NCBI RefSeq assembly: GCF_027475565.1
Contig: NC_069392.1
Span: forward strand, 66,125,741-66,189,740
DNA length: 64,000 bases
Direction of reading: 5' to 3'
Source: Acinonyx jubatus
Lineage: Eukaryota; Chordata; Mammalia; Carnivora; Felidae
Shown here: piece after piece, positions 33,451 through 44,739 of the stretch
Position numbering within the stretch: position 1 is the stretch's first letter
Layout: every line of letters begins with the position of its first letter
The notes under the pieces: generated by a model
What the model was told of the DNA's origin: nothing
What the model saw: only the letters and a program-made list of their open reading frames with translations
The model's database searches: none
Program-made: the position numbers and the translations under genes

Positions 33451-33599
33451 CTATCAAACGTCAGCCTGTTTATTTCCTTTGAAGCATGTTCCACAAACCT
33501 CGGATGGCTCTCTGTTCACTTGTTTGATCTGCAGCTGCCCCCACAAGAATGCAAGCTTCACCAGCTGTCAGACAGTCAACACGTTGTTGAATTAATAAA

Positions 33600-34275
33600 T
33601 GTACTCTAATTTGTGTCATTGATCCCGTATAAATAGATGTTCGAGTTGTTTTCAGTTTTGTGAAGCTGCAAATGATGTTGCTAGGAAGGATCCTGCCAAT
33701 AGGTATAACTATCTAACGTTTTCATTGACTTGACAAATTTTCCTCTTGAAAAGTTATGTTAACAAGGATTTAAGTGTGCCCGTTTTCCCATACCCTAGCC
33801 AATATTGGATGTTATCTAGGGGCAACCAAGCCAATCTCATTATTGTTTTATTTGTATTTGTGTAAGTTTCATAGCAAGGGTTGGAAAAATATGGTCCATG
33901 GACCAAATCTGGCCTGCTATATTTTTTGTAGACTTTTTTTTTTCTTTATTAGACCTTGATTTGTAAGAGCTTTCATTGACTTTTGTATAAGGAAATTAGC
34001 CCCTTATCTGTCAAATGTGTTGTAAGTAAGTTTTTTGCTGTGTTTTTGTCTCTTGATGTTTTTGGCTTTTGACTTTATGAGAATGCTCTTTTTCTTTCCA
34101 TACAAAATGTTCAAGTTTTTTAAATGGTCAGATCTATCAAACATTTCTTTTATCTCTCGTGCTTTTTATATCATGCTTGGAAATCCTTTCTCATTGAAGG
34201 AGAATAAAAATAAGTCGTTCTCATTTTCCTCTAGTAATCTATGTCTTCTCTAACATTTCAATCTTTAAATTATTG
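33600..34275 (-). repeat. L1 ORF2 relic, antisense, with a small MER insert
   Basis: GGAAATTAGCCCCTTATCTG, AAATGTGTTGTAAGTAAGTT, TTCCATACAAAATGTTCAAG and GGAAATCCTTTCTCATTGAA are reversed old-L1 ORF2 phrases. 33868-33930 (GGTTGGAAAAATATGGTCCA, CCAAATCTGGCCTGCTATAT) is a piece of the same MER-type element seen at 33250, lying inside the L1. Confidence 0.6.
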
Positions 34276-34393
34276 ATAATGAACAGTAGGACAGGTGAGA
34301 CAGGGAACCAGCTTTATTTTATTCTAAAGAATGAAGTAGATATCTGTATAAGCCATATTTTCCCTGTTGATTTGAAATAATACCATTTTTAGA

Positions 34394-34614
34394 GTCTCCT
34401 GGATGGCTCAGTTGGTTGAGTGTCCAACTTTGGCTCAGGTCATGATCTCATGGTTTGTGGGTTCGAGCCCAGCCTCAGGCTTGCTTCTGTACGCACAGAG
34501 TCCCCTTCTGATCCTCTGTCCCCACTTTTTTTCTGCCCCTCCCCTGCTCATGCTCTCTCTCTCTCAAAAATAAATAAACATTAAAAAAATTTTTTAATAA
34601 ATTAAAAAAAATAC
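34394..34614 (+). mobile_element. Felid tRNA-Lys SINE
   Basis: Diverged head (GTCTCCTGGATGGCTCAG) with a rearranged core. The duplication ATACCATTTTTAGA / ATAGCATTTTTAGA lies at 34380-34393 and 34615-34628, with one mismatch. Confidence 0.9.
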
Positions 34615-34629
34615 ATAGCATTTTTAGAA

Positions 34630-34980
34630 GACACTAAATGTCCAGAAATCTTTGGTATGTTCAGGAATGATATTCAAAATATTTAAAAACAGATGCAACT
34701 CAGACACCCCCAGTCACTGGGAACAGGTCCTCAGCACGTCAGAACACAGGGTGGGTATAGGTGGGTATAGGTAAGCGGTACAGCATGGGCCACACAGGTC
34801 TATTCCAGGGTTGGTTCTGGCTCTTTGATCCCCTTCTACTTATCAACTCCCCTCCTTCCACCTCTGAGGCCAGGATTCCTGGGACTTGAGATCCTTGAGG
34901 GTCTCATGAAATGTCTGATCCAATAATGAAAACACCTACCCCTAGACTTCTATAAGGTTTGATGATAAATGGCTTGGTAT
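34630..34980. other. No gene recognised
   Basis: Unique-looking DNA. A 10-bp unit, GGTGGGTATA, is repeated in tandem at about 34750-34770. Confidence 0.4.
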
Positions 34981-34990
34981 GTAAGTCACT

Positions 34991-35060
34991 ATTTTTTTTT
35001 CTAATTTTTAAAGTTTATTTACTTATTTTGAGAGATACAGAGACAGTGTGGGGGGGGGTC

Positions 35061-35105
<45 letters not shown>

Positions 35106-35234
35106 CCCAAGCAGGCTTTGCAGTGTCAGCACAGAGCCCGATGTGGGGCTCGAACCCACGAAACTGCAAGATGGAGACCTGAGTTGAAACCAAGAGTTGG
35201 ACGCTTAACCAACTGAGCCACCCAGGTGCCCCAG
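34991..35234 (-). mobile_element. Felid tRNA-Lys SINE, reverse, with a long (GA)n
   Basis: A G-run is followed by an uninterrupted (GA)n at about 35066-35103, then the core and GCCACCCAGGTGCCCC. The duplication GTAAGTCACT lies at 34981-34990 and 35235-35244. Confidence 0.95.
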
Positions 35235-35244
35235 GTAAGTCACT

Positions 35245-35790
35245 TTTACTCAAGGATTCTATTACTTGCAACTCAGAACATGTCATGTGATAGGCAGGCC
35301 GGGTGTGCTCACAGGTAAGTATGTGTACCTGCCCTATTCATTAGCTCAGAGCATCATTGTAATGCTGGATTGTGGGGGAAAAAAGGAGAGCAGAACGCTG
35401 CTCTTTTTTAGTAATATTCTAGAATATTTAAATAATCTGTTCCTTGAAGTATTCACCCATAAAACTCTCCAGCCTGGCAATTTGACAACTTTCATTCTCA
35501 ATTTATCTCATTGTTTTTGTTCTGGTCACTAATTTGAATTTGCCTTCATTTTATTCATTCACATCGAATAATTTACATTTCTGAGAAAGTTGTCTAGCTC
35601 ACTCAGATTATTTAATTTACTAGGATAGAGTAGTAAAAAAACCATTCTTATAAGAATCACTTATACTATTTCATCACCATCAGATAATATAGCCAGTATT
35701 AGCTTCTTCCTCTCAAAATTTACTTAGGTTTTCATGGCCGTCTATTTGGTAAAAAAATTTTCAAATCTTTCAGGTAGTACAGCATAGAGG
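35245..35790. other. No gene recognised
   Basis: AT-rich unique-looking DNA between two SINEs. No exon or repeat is identified. Confidence 0.4.
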
Positions 35791-35805
35791 CCAAGAGTAA
35801 ACCAT

Positions 35806-35868
35806 GTGGCTCGTGAGTTCAAGCCCCACATGGGGCTCTGTGCTGACAGCGTGGAGCCTGCTTTGGAT

Positions 35869-35904
<36 letters not shown>

Positions 35905-35913
35905 CCTCATCTG

Positions 35914-35950
<37 letters not shown>

Positions 35951-35978
35951 TAAATAAATAAATAAATAACTTAAAAAA
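35806..35978 (+). mobile_element. Felid tRNA-Lys SINE, 5'-truncated
   Basis: The copy starts within the head at GTGGCTCGTGAGTTCAAGC, has two CT-rich blocks and ends in (AATA)n at about 35949-35968. The flanks AAGAGTAAACCAT and AAGAATGAACCAT may be a diverged target-site duplication. Confidence 0.85.
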
Positions 35979-36100
35979 AGAAAAAAGAATGAACCATCTG
36001 GTGTTGAAGCCCATTTTACCACTAACCAGCAAACCTGGGACAGTTAGTGTTTTGATTTGTAATATAGGGATAACAATAGTCTCACTGCACAGGCTTTTTT

Positions 36101-36161
36101 CTTTTCTTTTCTTTCTTTTTTTTTTTTTTGGAGAGAAAATACTGGACCACCCAGGCGCCCC
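36101..36161 (-). mobile_element. Mini-SINE: reverse SINE ends with the middle missing
   Basis: A pyrimidine/poly-T run (36095-36129) is followed after about 15 bp by GACCACCCAGGCGCCCC. The poly-A end and the extreme 5' end of a reverse SINE are present, but the roughly 150-bp interior is gone. Confidence 0.6.
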
Positions 36162-36224
36162 AGTATTGTTATGGTTTTGAAATGACGAAGACACATAAGA
36201 CATTACAGAACAGTGTCTGACACA

Positions 36225-36350
36225 TAGCAAATATTCAATAGATATTTCCATATTCAATAGATGTTATAAATATTATAATATAGTAAATATTACAGTAATA
36301 TATTCAATAGTTATTAGATTTATTAAATATTCAATAGATATTAGATTTTA
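36225..36350. repeat. AT-rich array of ATTCAATAG units on an L2 tail
   Basis: ATTCAATAG occurs at 36233, 36252, 36302 and 36329. The first copy follows GTGTCTGACACATAGCAAAT, which is the L2 tail. The others look like later local duplication. Confidence 0.6.
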
Positions 36351-36447
36351 TTATTATCATCTTGTGGTAGTATCTTTCTGAGAATGTTTTATATAAAACT
36401 TTGTGGTTCTAATATTGTAGATAAGTTTAATCTAAAACCATGTCCTG

Positions 36448-36673
36448 GGTTTCTTGAAATTTTTAAAAATGTTTATTTATTTATTTATTTGGCGGGGGGG
36501 GGGGGCGGGCAGATAGAGAGGTGGGGGTGGGGGCGGGGAGAGAGGATCCCAAGCAGGTTCCACAGAGTTAGTGCAGAGTCTGACACAGGGCTCAGTCCCA
36601 TGAACCCTAAGACCATGACCTGAGCTGAAACCAAGAGTTGGTCGCTCAACCGATTGAGTCCCCCAGGTGCCCC
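36448..36673 (-). mobile_element. Felid tRNA-Lys SINE, reverse orientation
   Basis: It contains (TTTA)n, a long G-run (about 36493-36506) and the core, and ends TCCCCCAGGTGCCCC. The flanks AAACCATGTCCTG and AAACCGTGTGCTG (36435-36447, 36674-36686) form a diverged duplication. Confidence 0.9.
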
Positions 36674-36689
36674 AAACCGTGTGCTGTGT

Positions 36690-37260
36690 AGTAATTCCTC
36701 TCTTGCTCTTCAACTAATTTGTACTTGATACATTCCTTCCAATCTTTTCTCTTTGTGGTCTCAATGCACAGGAATCGGAGTGGAGGACAGCCTATTATTC
36801 ATCTTTGGATGGAACATTCTATTCCAGCTTATTATCTGCCTGAGAATCCTGTTTGTGGATCATGCTTCATTGTTCTTTTTCCCCACCTGTACTTGGAATT
36901 TGAGTGGGAGTGCAGGGCACCGTGGGCAGCCTCCGAGAGTGACCTCTGCCTACAGGGAGGGCTGGGAAGTGAGTGACAGCAGAAAGGAGCCTGAACATGA
37001 AGCCTGTCTCCCCTCTTGTGCACGTGGCTCATGCTATGAAAGAGGACCACTTCCTGGTTTGGGCTGTTCCCTCACTTTGGGGCCAGCCAGTCAGCCTGAA
37101 GGGTGTTCTCAGTTAGGAAATTCAGTGAAAAGGAGGGACAAGAGTCTTGCAGTTTCCCTTCAGGCCCATCTCACTGGCCTTTCTCCACTGTGGAAATGGA
37201 TCCCAAGCGACACATGCCCCTTTTCTTCTAGGTCTTCTCATCACCCCCTATTCTGTATCC
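36690..37260. other. No gene recognised
   Basis: A 224-codon plus frame at 36753-37427 is the longest outside the CpG island. It has no recognisable domain, starts in unremarkable DNA and runs into a probable ancient LTR, so I do not call it a gene. Confidence 0.5.
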
Positions 37261-37267
37261 ATGGTAA

Positions 37268-37860
37268 GGGACCCTCTACCCGTACAGAGCAGCAGTCCCC
37301 AGGACACCTCTCTTCAACAATCGCAAGTTTGGGGGTCCCCAAACTTACTGAACTTGGGTTCAATAATTCATTAGAAGGCCTCGCAGAACTGAGAGCCATG
37401 ACAGTCAGAGTTATGGTTACAGGTTAATCTCAGCCAAGGGAAGAGGTGCATAGGGCAGAGTCCAGGAGAGCTCCAAGCACAGAGCTTCCAGCTGTCCCCT
37501 CCCAGTGGTGCTGGGGACAGTGTCGCTTTCCCTAGGAATGATGTGTGATAATACCCGCGCAAGCCTCAGTGCCCAGGGTTCTTATTAGGGCTTTGTCACG
37601 TGGGCATGGTTGACCACCCATGTGACTAATCTCCATCTCCAGCCCTTCCGGAGGTCAAGCTGATACCTTGTGACCCAAATCCCCCACCCTAACTCACATT
37701 GTTAGTCTATCTGGGGTGACCCAAGGCCCGCGGACAAACAAAAACATTCCTAGCAGGCATGGCATTCCGAGGGCTTTTAGAGATTACCTCCCAGAAGCTA
37801 AGAGCAAAGATCAAACCTCTCTTTGGGTGACATTAGATTCTTTACCACGCGGCCCCTACC
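37268..37860 (-). repeat. LTR-like ancient repeat (tentative)
   Basis: Phrases such as CATTAGAAGGCCTCGCAGAA, AGAGCTTCCAGCTGTCCCCT, GGCATGGTTGACCACCCATG, GACTAATCTCCATCTCCAGC and TCAAGCTGATACC resemble a reversed mammalian LTR-type repeat. Neither strand nor family is certain. Confidence 0.4.
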
Positions 37861-37929
37861 AGCACTGTTATTTACATTTCTAATTCTGTAACTGTTTCGA
37901 ATTAGAGGGAAAAGGTGCCAGACCTCTGT

Positions 37930-38072
37930 GCTCTCTTTCGCTTGGGCTCAGTTTTCTTTACATCCGGCAGCTAGAACTCCTGGCATCTAGAACATTGCTG
38001 GCACCTCAGAGGCACCCTGTAAATATTTGTTGAATGGTTGAAGAATGAATGAATGAACGAATGAATGAATGC
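37930..38072 (+). repeat. L2 3' end with (GAAT)n tail
   Basis: CTAGAACATTGCTGGCACCT, then GTAAATATTTGTTGAATGGT and a (GAAT)n run at 38041-38071. L2 tails characteristically end in such tetramer repeats. Confidence 0.65.
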
Positions 38073-38219
38073 GTAGGTTTTGAATTTGTCGTGTGAGATT
38101 GTGATCGTTCCCGAATACTACTATGGTTGAATTTTTTTTTTTTTTTTTTGCCTTTGTTCATTCTGGTGGCTTTCAAAGAGAGTGGTGACACAAACGTGCG
38201 TTTTGCCCACCTCTCCGGA

Positions 38220-38335
38220 AGGGAACCCTCTCATTTTCCAGATGAGGAAGCTCGTGTCCAGAAAGGCTGAGTCACCTGTCCTCTGGTGAAGGACAGAGAC
38301 TGGGCCAGCATACAGGTTTCACAACTTTGACAACT
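38220..38335 (+). repeat. MIR relic (tentative)
   Basis: CTCATTTTCCAGATGAGGAA followed by AGCTCGTGTCCAGAAAGGCT and ACAGAGACTGGGCC is MIR-like in order. Confidence 0.5.
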
Positions 38336-38339
38336 TCTG

Positions 38340-38860
38340 TTAGCCAAGTGCTTTAGTTCCTCTTTTCTTCACAGAAAAATGACAACAAACTCTTTCTTTC
38401 TGATAAGTTCGTTACTGAACAGTGAAATCCCCTCGTTTGGGATGGCCTTCACTTGTCCGGCCTGCCTAGTTGGGATGGTGCTAATGAGTCAAAACTTCAT
38501 CCATTCCGGGGCTGGGGGGTGGAACACTGATTCTCCCTTTGAACAAGCGGGAATACACTGTGTTTGCATTTATTTTGAGGATGGAGGGTCCAACTGAATC
38601 CCTCAAATATTCTATAGGATTATGGTGTAAAAAGAAAAGTGTCCACCCAGAGATGCTTGGGGCCTGGGCCGGTAGCCAAACACTTGGCAAGAAATACTTT
38701 TTAAAGACAATGTTTGACCTAATAATTAAGACTCTAATGAAGAGACGAAAACAGTAAAAAGGACCAGAAAACAAGACATTAAAATGGTATTTCTTATATG
38801 GGATTTCTCCCCTGGAAGCCCCAGTTGTGCCCGAGTTTCCTGCCATGTTTTTGACTCGAG
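38340..38860. other. No gene recognised
   Basis: Unique-looking DNA with no repeat or exon identified. Frames of 70-140 codons on both strands here show no domain. Confidence 0.4.
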
Positions 38861-38867
38861 CATAACT

Positions 38868-39020
38868 GCAAGCCTACCGTTTACTGAGCACATACTATGT
38901 GCCAACCACTCTTCATAGTGACCGGGGCGGGGGGTGCTATTATTATCATCATCCCTGCCGGGGAAACTGAGGCATCGAGAGGTTAAATCACTGGACCGTG
39001 TTAACTCAGTGTTAACTGCC
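38868..39020 (+). repeat. MIR SINE
   Basis: CCGTTTACTGAGCACATACT, ATGTGCCAACCACTCTTCAT, GCTATTATTATCATCATCCC, GGGAAACTGAGGCATCGAGA and GGTTAAATCACT are the ordered core landmarks of MIR. Confidence 0.8.
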
Positions 39021-39119
39021 AGCAGATTAGAGAACTCTGACATATCGCCTCTCTCCTCCCCAGCACGCCCACACTCATGATGGTAATACCAGTCAAGTTC
39101 AGTTAAAATGAACTTTAAG

Positions 39120-39715
39120 AAAGTTACTAGTTTTCTACTGGTGCATAACAAATGGCCACAAATTTAGCGGGCTTGACACAACACAAACCTATCATCTCCC
39201 CGTTTCCGTGCATCGGGAGTCCGGATATGGTTTAATCTGGTTCCTTCTTCAAGGTCTCGCCAGGTACAAATCAAGTCGCCATTCAGCTGCAATCTCATCG
39301 GAGGTCTAAGGTCCTCTTCCAAGCTCACGGATTGTTGGCAGGATTCAGTTCCTGGGGGTTGTAGGACTGAGACCCTAGAGGCCCTAAGGGTGGCCTGCTA
39401 TTCTCTGCGTTGCGGCCCTCGCCATAACATGGCCATTGCTTCCTCCAGGCCAACAGAAGAGAATGTCTGTGGCTTTGGATCTCTCTGACTTCCATCTCTG
39501 ACGGCCAGGCCCTCTTTTTAAGGGCTCACTGATTAGGTCAGGCCCACCCAGGAAAATCTCCCTTTGGAAGAACTTAAAGTCAATGATTAGAGACCATCAA
39601 TAGATTTCAGAATGGCATATCTAACCACCCACACTCAAAGGGAGGTGACTATACTGGGAATGTACACAAAGAGGCAGGAATCCTGAAAGCCAGCTTAGAA
39701 TTCTTCCTACCACAA
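39120..39715. repeat. Ancient interspersed repeat, possibly LTR-derived
   Basis: It begins TACTGGTGCATAACAAATGG and CCACAAATTTAGCGGGCTTG, contains GGATTGTTGGCAGGATTCAG and TCACTGATTAGGTCAGGCCC, and ends TTCTTCCTACCACAAAG. These match, in order, a common mammalian repeat of the ATAACAAATTACCCCAAAAC type. The family name is not certain. Confidence 0.6.
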
Positions 39716-39719
39716 AGGA

Positions 39720-41170
39720 TAATATTGAGGAGGAAAATGCCAAAGGGGAGAGGGAGGGAGAGGGAGGGAGGGAAAGAGGAGAAGGTAGAGGAAACATCCC
39801 TACATGTAGGTATATGAGCCTCAGGTCTCTTTTTAAAGCACAAGCCCATAGAGGCAGTTCATTTCTTACCTCCACCCCCTGGCCACCCTGTGACTACCAG
39901 CCAGTCCCCACGGACATGCCCAGGTGTGCCCCATGCCGGCTTGTCTTGAAAATCTTCACCATCTCCTCCTCCCTCACCACTCCCCCGGCGCCTGGCTCCT
40001 TCTGCTCTGCCTCAATTCTGCCACGAGTGGCCCCATCCCGCATCACAGAGCCTTCCCAATCCAGCCCCCCTGGGGCTAGGTGCCCCGTGAGGAAGGAACT
40101 ATCCTGGTCATCTCAAAGGCCCCCCTTAGAGATCGGGGTGTCATTGGGAGCTGGGTAAAAGCAGTCAGTGAAGGTATTCGCTGTGATACACCAAGAGGGA
40201 GCTGAGAAGACAGTAAAGAGGAAGTATGCCTGCTTAACGCCTTCGTTCCGAGGCATTCCCAAGGATCTCCAATGGGAGCTTCAGCCTGTTACAATGATAT
40301 TCTCCAGTGGTCAAATCACCGTCATAGGAGCTCTTCATCCAGTTGTGCTCGTCCGACTAATTCCCTTGACCTTTCCCCACTGCTTCTTACCTCGCCTTCC
40401 CCATGTTTTCTAGACAGCATTCTTGCAAATCTAGATGCAATCAAAACCCTACCTGTGCCGTGCTGAGCCAGCAAAAACAGTTCTACCCATTCACGAGACC
40501 AAGTCACCGATTACGTCCTCTGAGGAGACTGTCCCTCACAACGATGAACATTTGCTCCGCAGCCATGGATTCAGGGACTGAAAGAATGGTTTGCTTTTTA
40601 AAACACAGAGGGTCCCTTCGGTCATTTGGTAAGACCAGAGGAGCTAAAAATAAAGCCAGGGAGAAACACCCAGAAGAGCGGTCAGAACACGTCTCCGTTG
40701 AAAAATACTCCCACCAATGAAATATCCTGAACGAGAGTGTAGGCAAAGGTTTACAGATGACTCAGGGTAAGGAATGCGTCATAGACCCTTGTGCGTACCC
40801 CCCGTATCTAGTCCAGCACTGTGCCTGTAGAATCTGAATAAACAGTTCATCTCCATCTATAGCTTCCATGCCATTTTGCTCTAGAGAATAAGTTTAGCCT
40901 CTGGGGCACAGGGGAGCTTATCAATTTCATTGATTCATTCATTCATTCTTTTATCCATTTAACCAATATTTATTTAATACCGGAAAGAGGGTTATGTCTA
41001 CCCTGGTGATACTGACCATAGGCAAACTTTCCACCTTTGTGTAATGAGTACAACAGAAAGCTAACACATAATTATATAATGCCACGTCATTTAAGTGTAT
41101 TTGATATTTTTGGTATTTGATAAGTGGTATGAAGTTTCCTTAGAAGAATATGATAAAAGCTAAGGTCCTT
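39720..41170. other. No gene recognised; purine tract then unique sequence
   Basis: 39735-39790 is a GGGA-rich tract. 39800-40900 is unique-looking with several short frames but no recognisable product. About 40920-40980 has an L2-tail-like (TTCA)n and CCAATATTTATTTAAT. Confidence 0.4.
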
Positions 41171-41175
41171 TTATT

Positions 41176-41254
41176 AAAAAGAGGAAGAAAGAGAAGGGGA
41201 AGGAAAAGGAGAAGAAGGAAGGAAGGAAGGAAGGAAGGGAGGGAGGGAGGAAAG
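41176..41254. repeat. Polypurine (GGAA)n/(GGGA)n tract
   Basis: Nearly 80 bp of almost pure purine with regular GGAA and GGGA units; likely length-variable. Confidence 0.9.
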
Positions 41255-41259
41255 TCAGA

Positions 41260-41695
41260 GTCAATGTTGCCTGTAATTTCCAGAAGCTCATGGATCCTCT
41301 GCACCTCCCCCCCACCGCCCCAATGGAGGCGTTCTCCAGCAGAGGTTCCCAAGCCCATGGACAGGTGGAGGTAGGGCTGATTTGAAGTCTGAGAGCCTTT
41401 TTAAAAAGTTCTACCTGGGATTCCACTGCACAGAGCTAAGAACCATTGTTTTAAAACATCAGTTGGAATGGACATGATAGAAAAGGAAGACTACATTCAT
41501 GATGGTTTACAGGCCAGCAGAGAAAGACAAGCATGCCTAGAAGACACCTGGCCAAGGCCTGCAGTGAGCGGGGTGAGCTCAGCGTCTATTGTCCGTGGCC
41601 TGTCCTCAGAGGTTTCCAGCCTGGGGAGCCGGAGTCTGGGGTGTAACCGAGGACATTGGCATTTGCACAGTGTTTAGGACAATCACGCCCCTACT
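41260..41695. other. No gene recognised
   Basis: Unique-looking sequence. The 41330-41450 part (GAGGTTCCCAAGCCC... AGAACCATTG) may be a diverged MER-type DNA transposon end. Confidence 0.35.
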
Positions 41696-41710
41696 CTTTC
41701 TTTCTTTCTT

Positions 41711-41930
41711 TCTTTTTTAAATGTTTATTTATTTTTGAAGGAGAGAGAGAGAGAGACAGAGCGTGAAGGGGGGAGGGGCAGAGAGAGAGGGAGACACAGA
41801 ATCCGAAGCAGGCTCCAGGCTCTGAGCTGTCAGCTCAGAGACCGATGCAGGGCTCGAACTCAGGAACCGTGAGATCATGACCTGCGCCCAAGTCAGACGC
41901 TTAACCCACTGAGCCACCCAGGCGCTCCTC
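41711..41930 (-). mobile_element. Felid tRNA-Lys SINE, reverse orientation
   Basis: It starts after a (TTTC)n run and ends CCACCCAGGCGCTCC, with near-consensus core and head. Low-complexity TTC/TTCTT flanks on both sides make the duplication unclear. Confidence 0.92.
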
Positions 41931-42415
41931 TCTTCTTCTTCTTCTTTTTTTTTTAACTTACGCCCCCTTTGGATCAAAATTAAAATCTTGCTTCTCCCTG
42001 GAGATTCTGAAATCAAGTCCTACCGGTGTGTAATCCTCAGGGGAGAATTTTTGTCATTTCAGTATAATCTCATAAACCGAGACATTGCTCTGCCCAGTTT
42101 TTCAGAATGTGCGTTATAAAAGGATCACGATTAAGATGATACGTTCGTGCTCAATATACTTTTCTGCCACATCCGTGCAACTCGCGTCCTTCCCCTCCCT
42201 CCTCGTTCCTTTGATACTCTCGCTAAATGTCGTGTTACACAGTTTACGGCCAAACTTATGCATTTTGGGTTCTCTCGGTTTGATTTCCAGGTAGAAGAAT
42301 AAAGGGATGGGAAAGAGAAGGGGGAACTTGAACAGCAGGGGGTTTTGTGTAAAGATGCAAACACTTGATTTCACTCCCTACTGAAACCCTATTAAAATGC
42401 CAGTAAAGAGACTTT

Positions 42416-42637
42416 AAAAAAAAAAAAATTTTTTTTTTTACGTTTATTTATTTTTGAGACAGAGAGAGAGCATGAACGGGGGAGGGGCAGATGGAGAGGG
42501 AGACACAGATTCGGAAGCAGGCTCCAGGCTCTGAGCCATCAGCCCAGAGCCCGACGCGGGGCTCGAACTCAGGGACCGTGAGATCGTGACCTGGGCTGAA
42601 GTTGGTCGCCTAACCGACTGAGCCACTCAGGCGCCCC
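42416..42637 (-). mobile_element. Felid tRNA-Lys SINE, reverse orientation
   Basis: This is a near-consensus copy. The 11-bp duplication AAAGAGACTTT lies at 42405-42415 and 42638-42648. Confidence 0.95.
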
Positions 42638-42649
42638 AAAGAGACTTTT

Positions 42650-43300
42650 TCTAAGGTACAAGCCCACGTGAATGGGGAGAATGGGAAAGCAGAAAACAGC
42701 AACAAAATTTGAAAGCTGAGACGCAGCTAGATAAGAGGTAATTTACTCAGCCGGCCCAAGAAAATGGAGAGAGAATTGAATCCCAAGCTAATAGCGCTGA
42801 ATGTGGAAAACCACCCCCGTTTGTAAGCTAGAATCCCCCAAAGGATCATGAACTGGCATCAGTGAGTACCTCTGGGAGTGGGGGGTGAAGGCGAGGGGTG
42901 CTAAAATTAGAATTGGCTCAAGGTCTGTTTTGTGAAGCAGTCACATCTCCAGATTCCTTCCCCAAATCCGTGTAGCCAAGTGACTGCCTCTCCCTCATTC
43001 TGGAAAAAGACAGGAGAGGGCTGTAGCAAGAGTCTCTGCCTCTAGAGAGGCAGGCACTGCTGAGACCGGGAGATGCCGATGTCCCCACCTGCCATCCCTC
43101 ACTCCCCCCCTCCCCAGCTCCTGGCAGCCTGGCAGCCAGACCTTCACCCTTTAGGTAAGAGCTTGACAGAATCAGCTCTGATGATCTGACCCGCTCCGAA
43201 GGAAAGACCTAACAGAGACTGACATTGGACTTCCACAAGGAAGTGGCCTAAACACACCAAGGTGAAGTTTACATTTGAAAGGTTCACCTATAGCCCGGAG
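42650..43300. other. No gene recognised
   Basis: Unique-looking DNA with no repeat, RNA gene or exon identified. Confidence 0.4.
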
Positions 43301-43307
43301 CTCTCTT

Positions 43308-43442
43308 TCTTTTTTTAAAAAAGTAGGCTGCATGCCCAGCGTGGAGTTCATTTCAGGGCCTGAACTCACAACTCTGAGATCAAGACCTGAGCTGAAATGG
43401 AGTCCGACACTTAACTGACTGAGCCCCCCCAGGCGTGCCCCT
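43308..43442 (-). mobile_element. Older carnivoran SINE, reverse orientation
   Basis: The reversed short form lacks the felid CT-rich block: TAGGCTGCATGCCCAGCGTG, CTGAACTCACAACTCTGAGA, TCAAGACCTGAGCTGAAATG, CTTAACTGACTGAGCCCCC. It is more diverged than the felid-type copies. Confidence 0.8.
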
Positions 43443-43859
43443 CACCTCCCACCCTCCCTGGAGCTTTCAATAAGATTCTTTGTTTCCTGGGCCTAAATAG
43501 GGATCACCTCACTGAAACAGGGGTAGCAATATCCCTACCGCATAGGATTGATCTAAAGATGAAAAGAGATGGTCCTTGTGAAGTCGTTCGAACAGTGCCT
43601 GGAGCACAGTAGGACTTATGTAAGTTATTGATATAGCTAGCTATCCAGATAGACAAAATAAGGATTATCAGACATCTAAAGAAAGTCTCTAACATGACCA
43701 ACAGAGATAAAAACAAATAGAAAACAAGGTTGCTTGGAGATTCTGTCACGGAGAACAAAATTCAACATCGCCGACGAAGGGAGGCAGGCGGCTGCCCCCC
43801 CATCCGTAATTTACATAAATATAGCTATAAAAATATACTTATGTGGACATACATGTAAA

Positions 43860-44560
43860 CACATAATACATTAAAATGTATACATGTACATATACACAAC
43901 GAGTTCTTGGCAATTGAAAATATAAGAGTAAATCTGAAAAACTTAACAGAAGCTTAGAAGTTAAAATTGAAGAAGTCTTCCAGAAAGCAACTGTAAAATG
44001 TGAAAGAGATGAAAAATTGGACAGAAAGGAGATCGTCAAAGCAGTCCAGGAGTTCTCATAACCAAGGATAGAGGCTCTAGAAAGTGAAAGGACAAAATAG
44101 AGAGAAAATCAAAGAAATCATTCAATAAAACTTTCTAGACCTGACATATTTTCTGGACCAGAAAACCCATGAGCTGCCAGAGGGACCCACACTGGGGTAT
44201 ATGCCTGGAAAGTTCAAAATACCAGATTAGAGTAACTCCTGCCATTCCCAACCAGAGGGAAAGTCAGGTATAAAGTAACAGAGAATCAGAGGCCCGAGAT
44301 TTCCCAAAAGCCACCCTGGAAGCAAGAAAGCAATGAAGCAAAGTGTTCAAAATTCTGGAGGGAAATGGTTTCCAAGCTAGAATTCCATGCTGACCCAAAC
44401 AACCAAGACGTTCTCTGCATTAACTAACCTTACTGTGGTTATCACTTCACAACACTCATCACCATATGTACATCAAATTGCCACATCGTACACCTTGAAC
44501 TTACAGAATATGTGAAGAATACATCTCAAGAAAGCTGGGGGGGGGGGGAGGGCGGGAAAC
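43860..44560 (+). mobile_element. Ancient L1/HAL1-like fragments
   Basis: 44100-44400 has the ORF1-side layout (AGCAAGAAAGCAATGAAGCA, AAGTGTTCAAAATTCTGGAG, AGCTAGAATTCCATGCTGAC). 44430-44540 is an L1M 3' terminus (ATCGTACACCTTGAACTTAC, ACATCTCAAGAAAGCTG). A G-run follows at 44539. Confidence 0.6.
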
Positions 44561-44739
44561 GTACAAAAACCATGAAATGACATAACAGAAATGTTGGTAC
44601 GTGGATAACGGAATGAAAGCTATTTTGTTGAATATATCTACTTCCAAATACTTGATCGTGGGCTTATCCGAAGAATATGAATCATGGCTTCCCGAGAATA
44701 AAACATATTAAACATGAAAGGAAAAAAAAAAAGACATCT

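Noticed and set aside
36753..37427. A 224-codon plus-strand frame with a hydrophobic N-terminal part
   Set aside because: No recognisable domain or splice support, and it ends inside an LTR-like repeat. The hydrophobic segment alone is weak evidence.
41176..41254. Regularly spaced short repeats that could suggest an array of the CRISPR type
   Set aside because: This is a simple purine microsatellite in vertebrate DNA, with no unique spacers.
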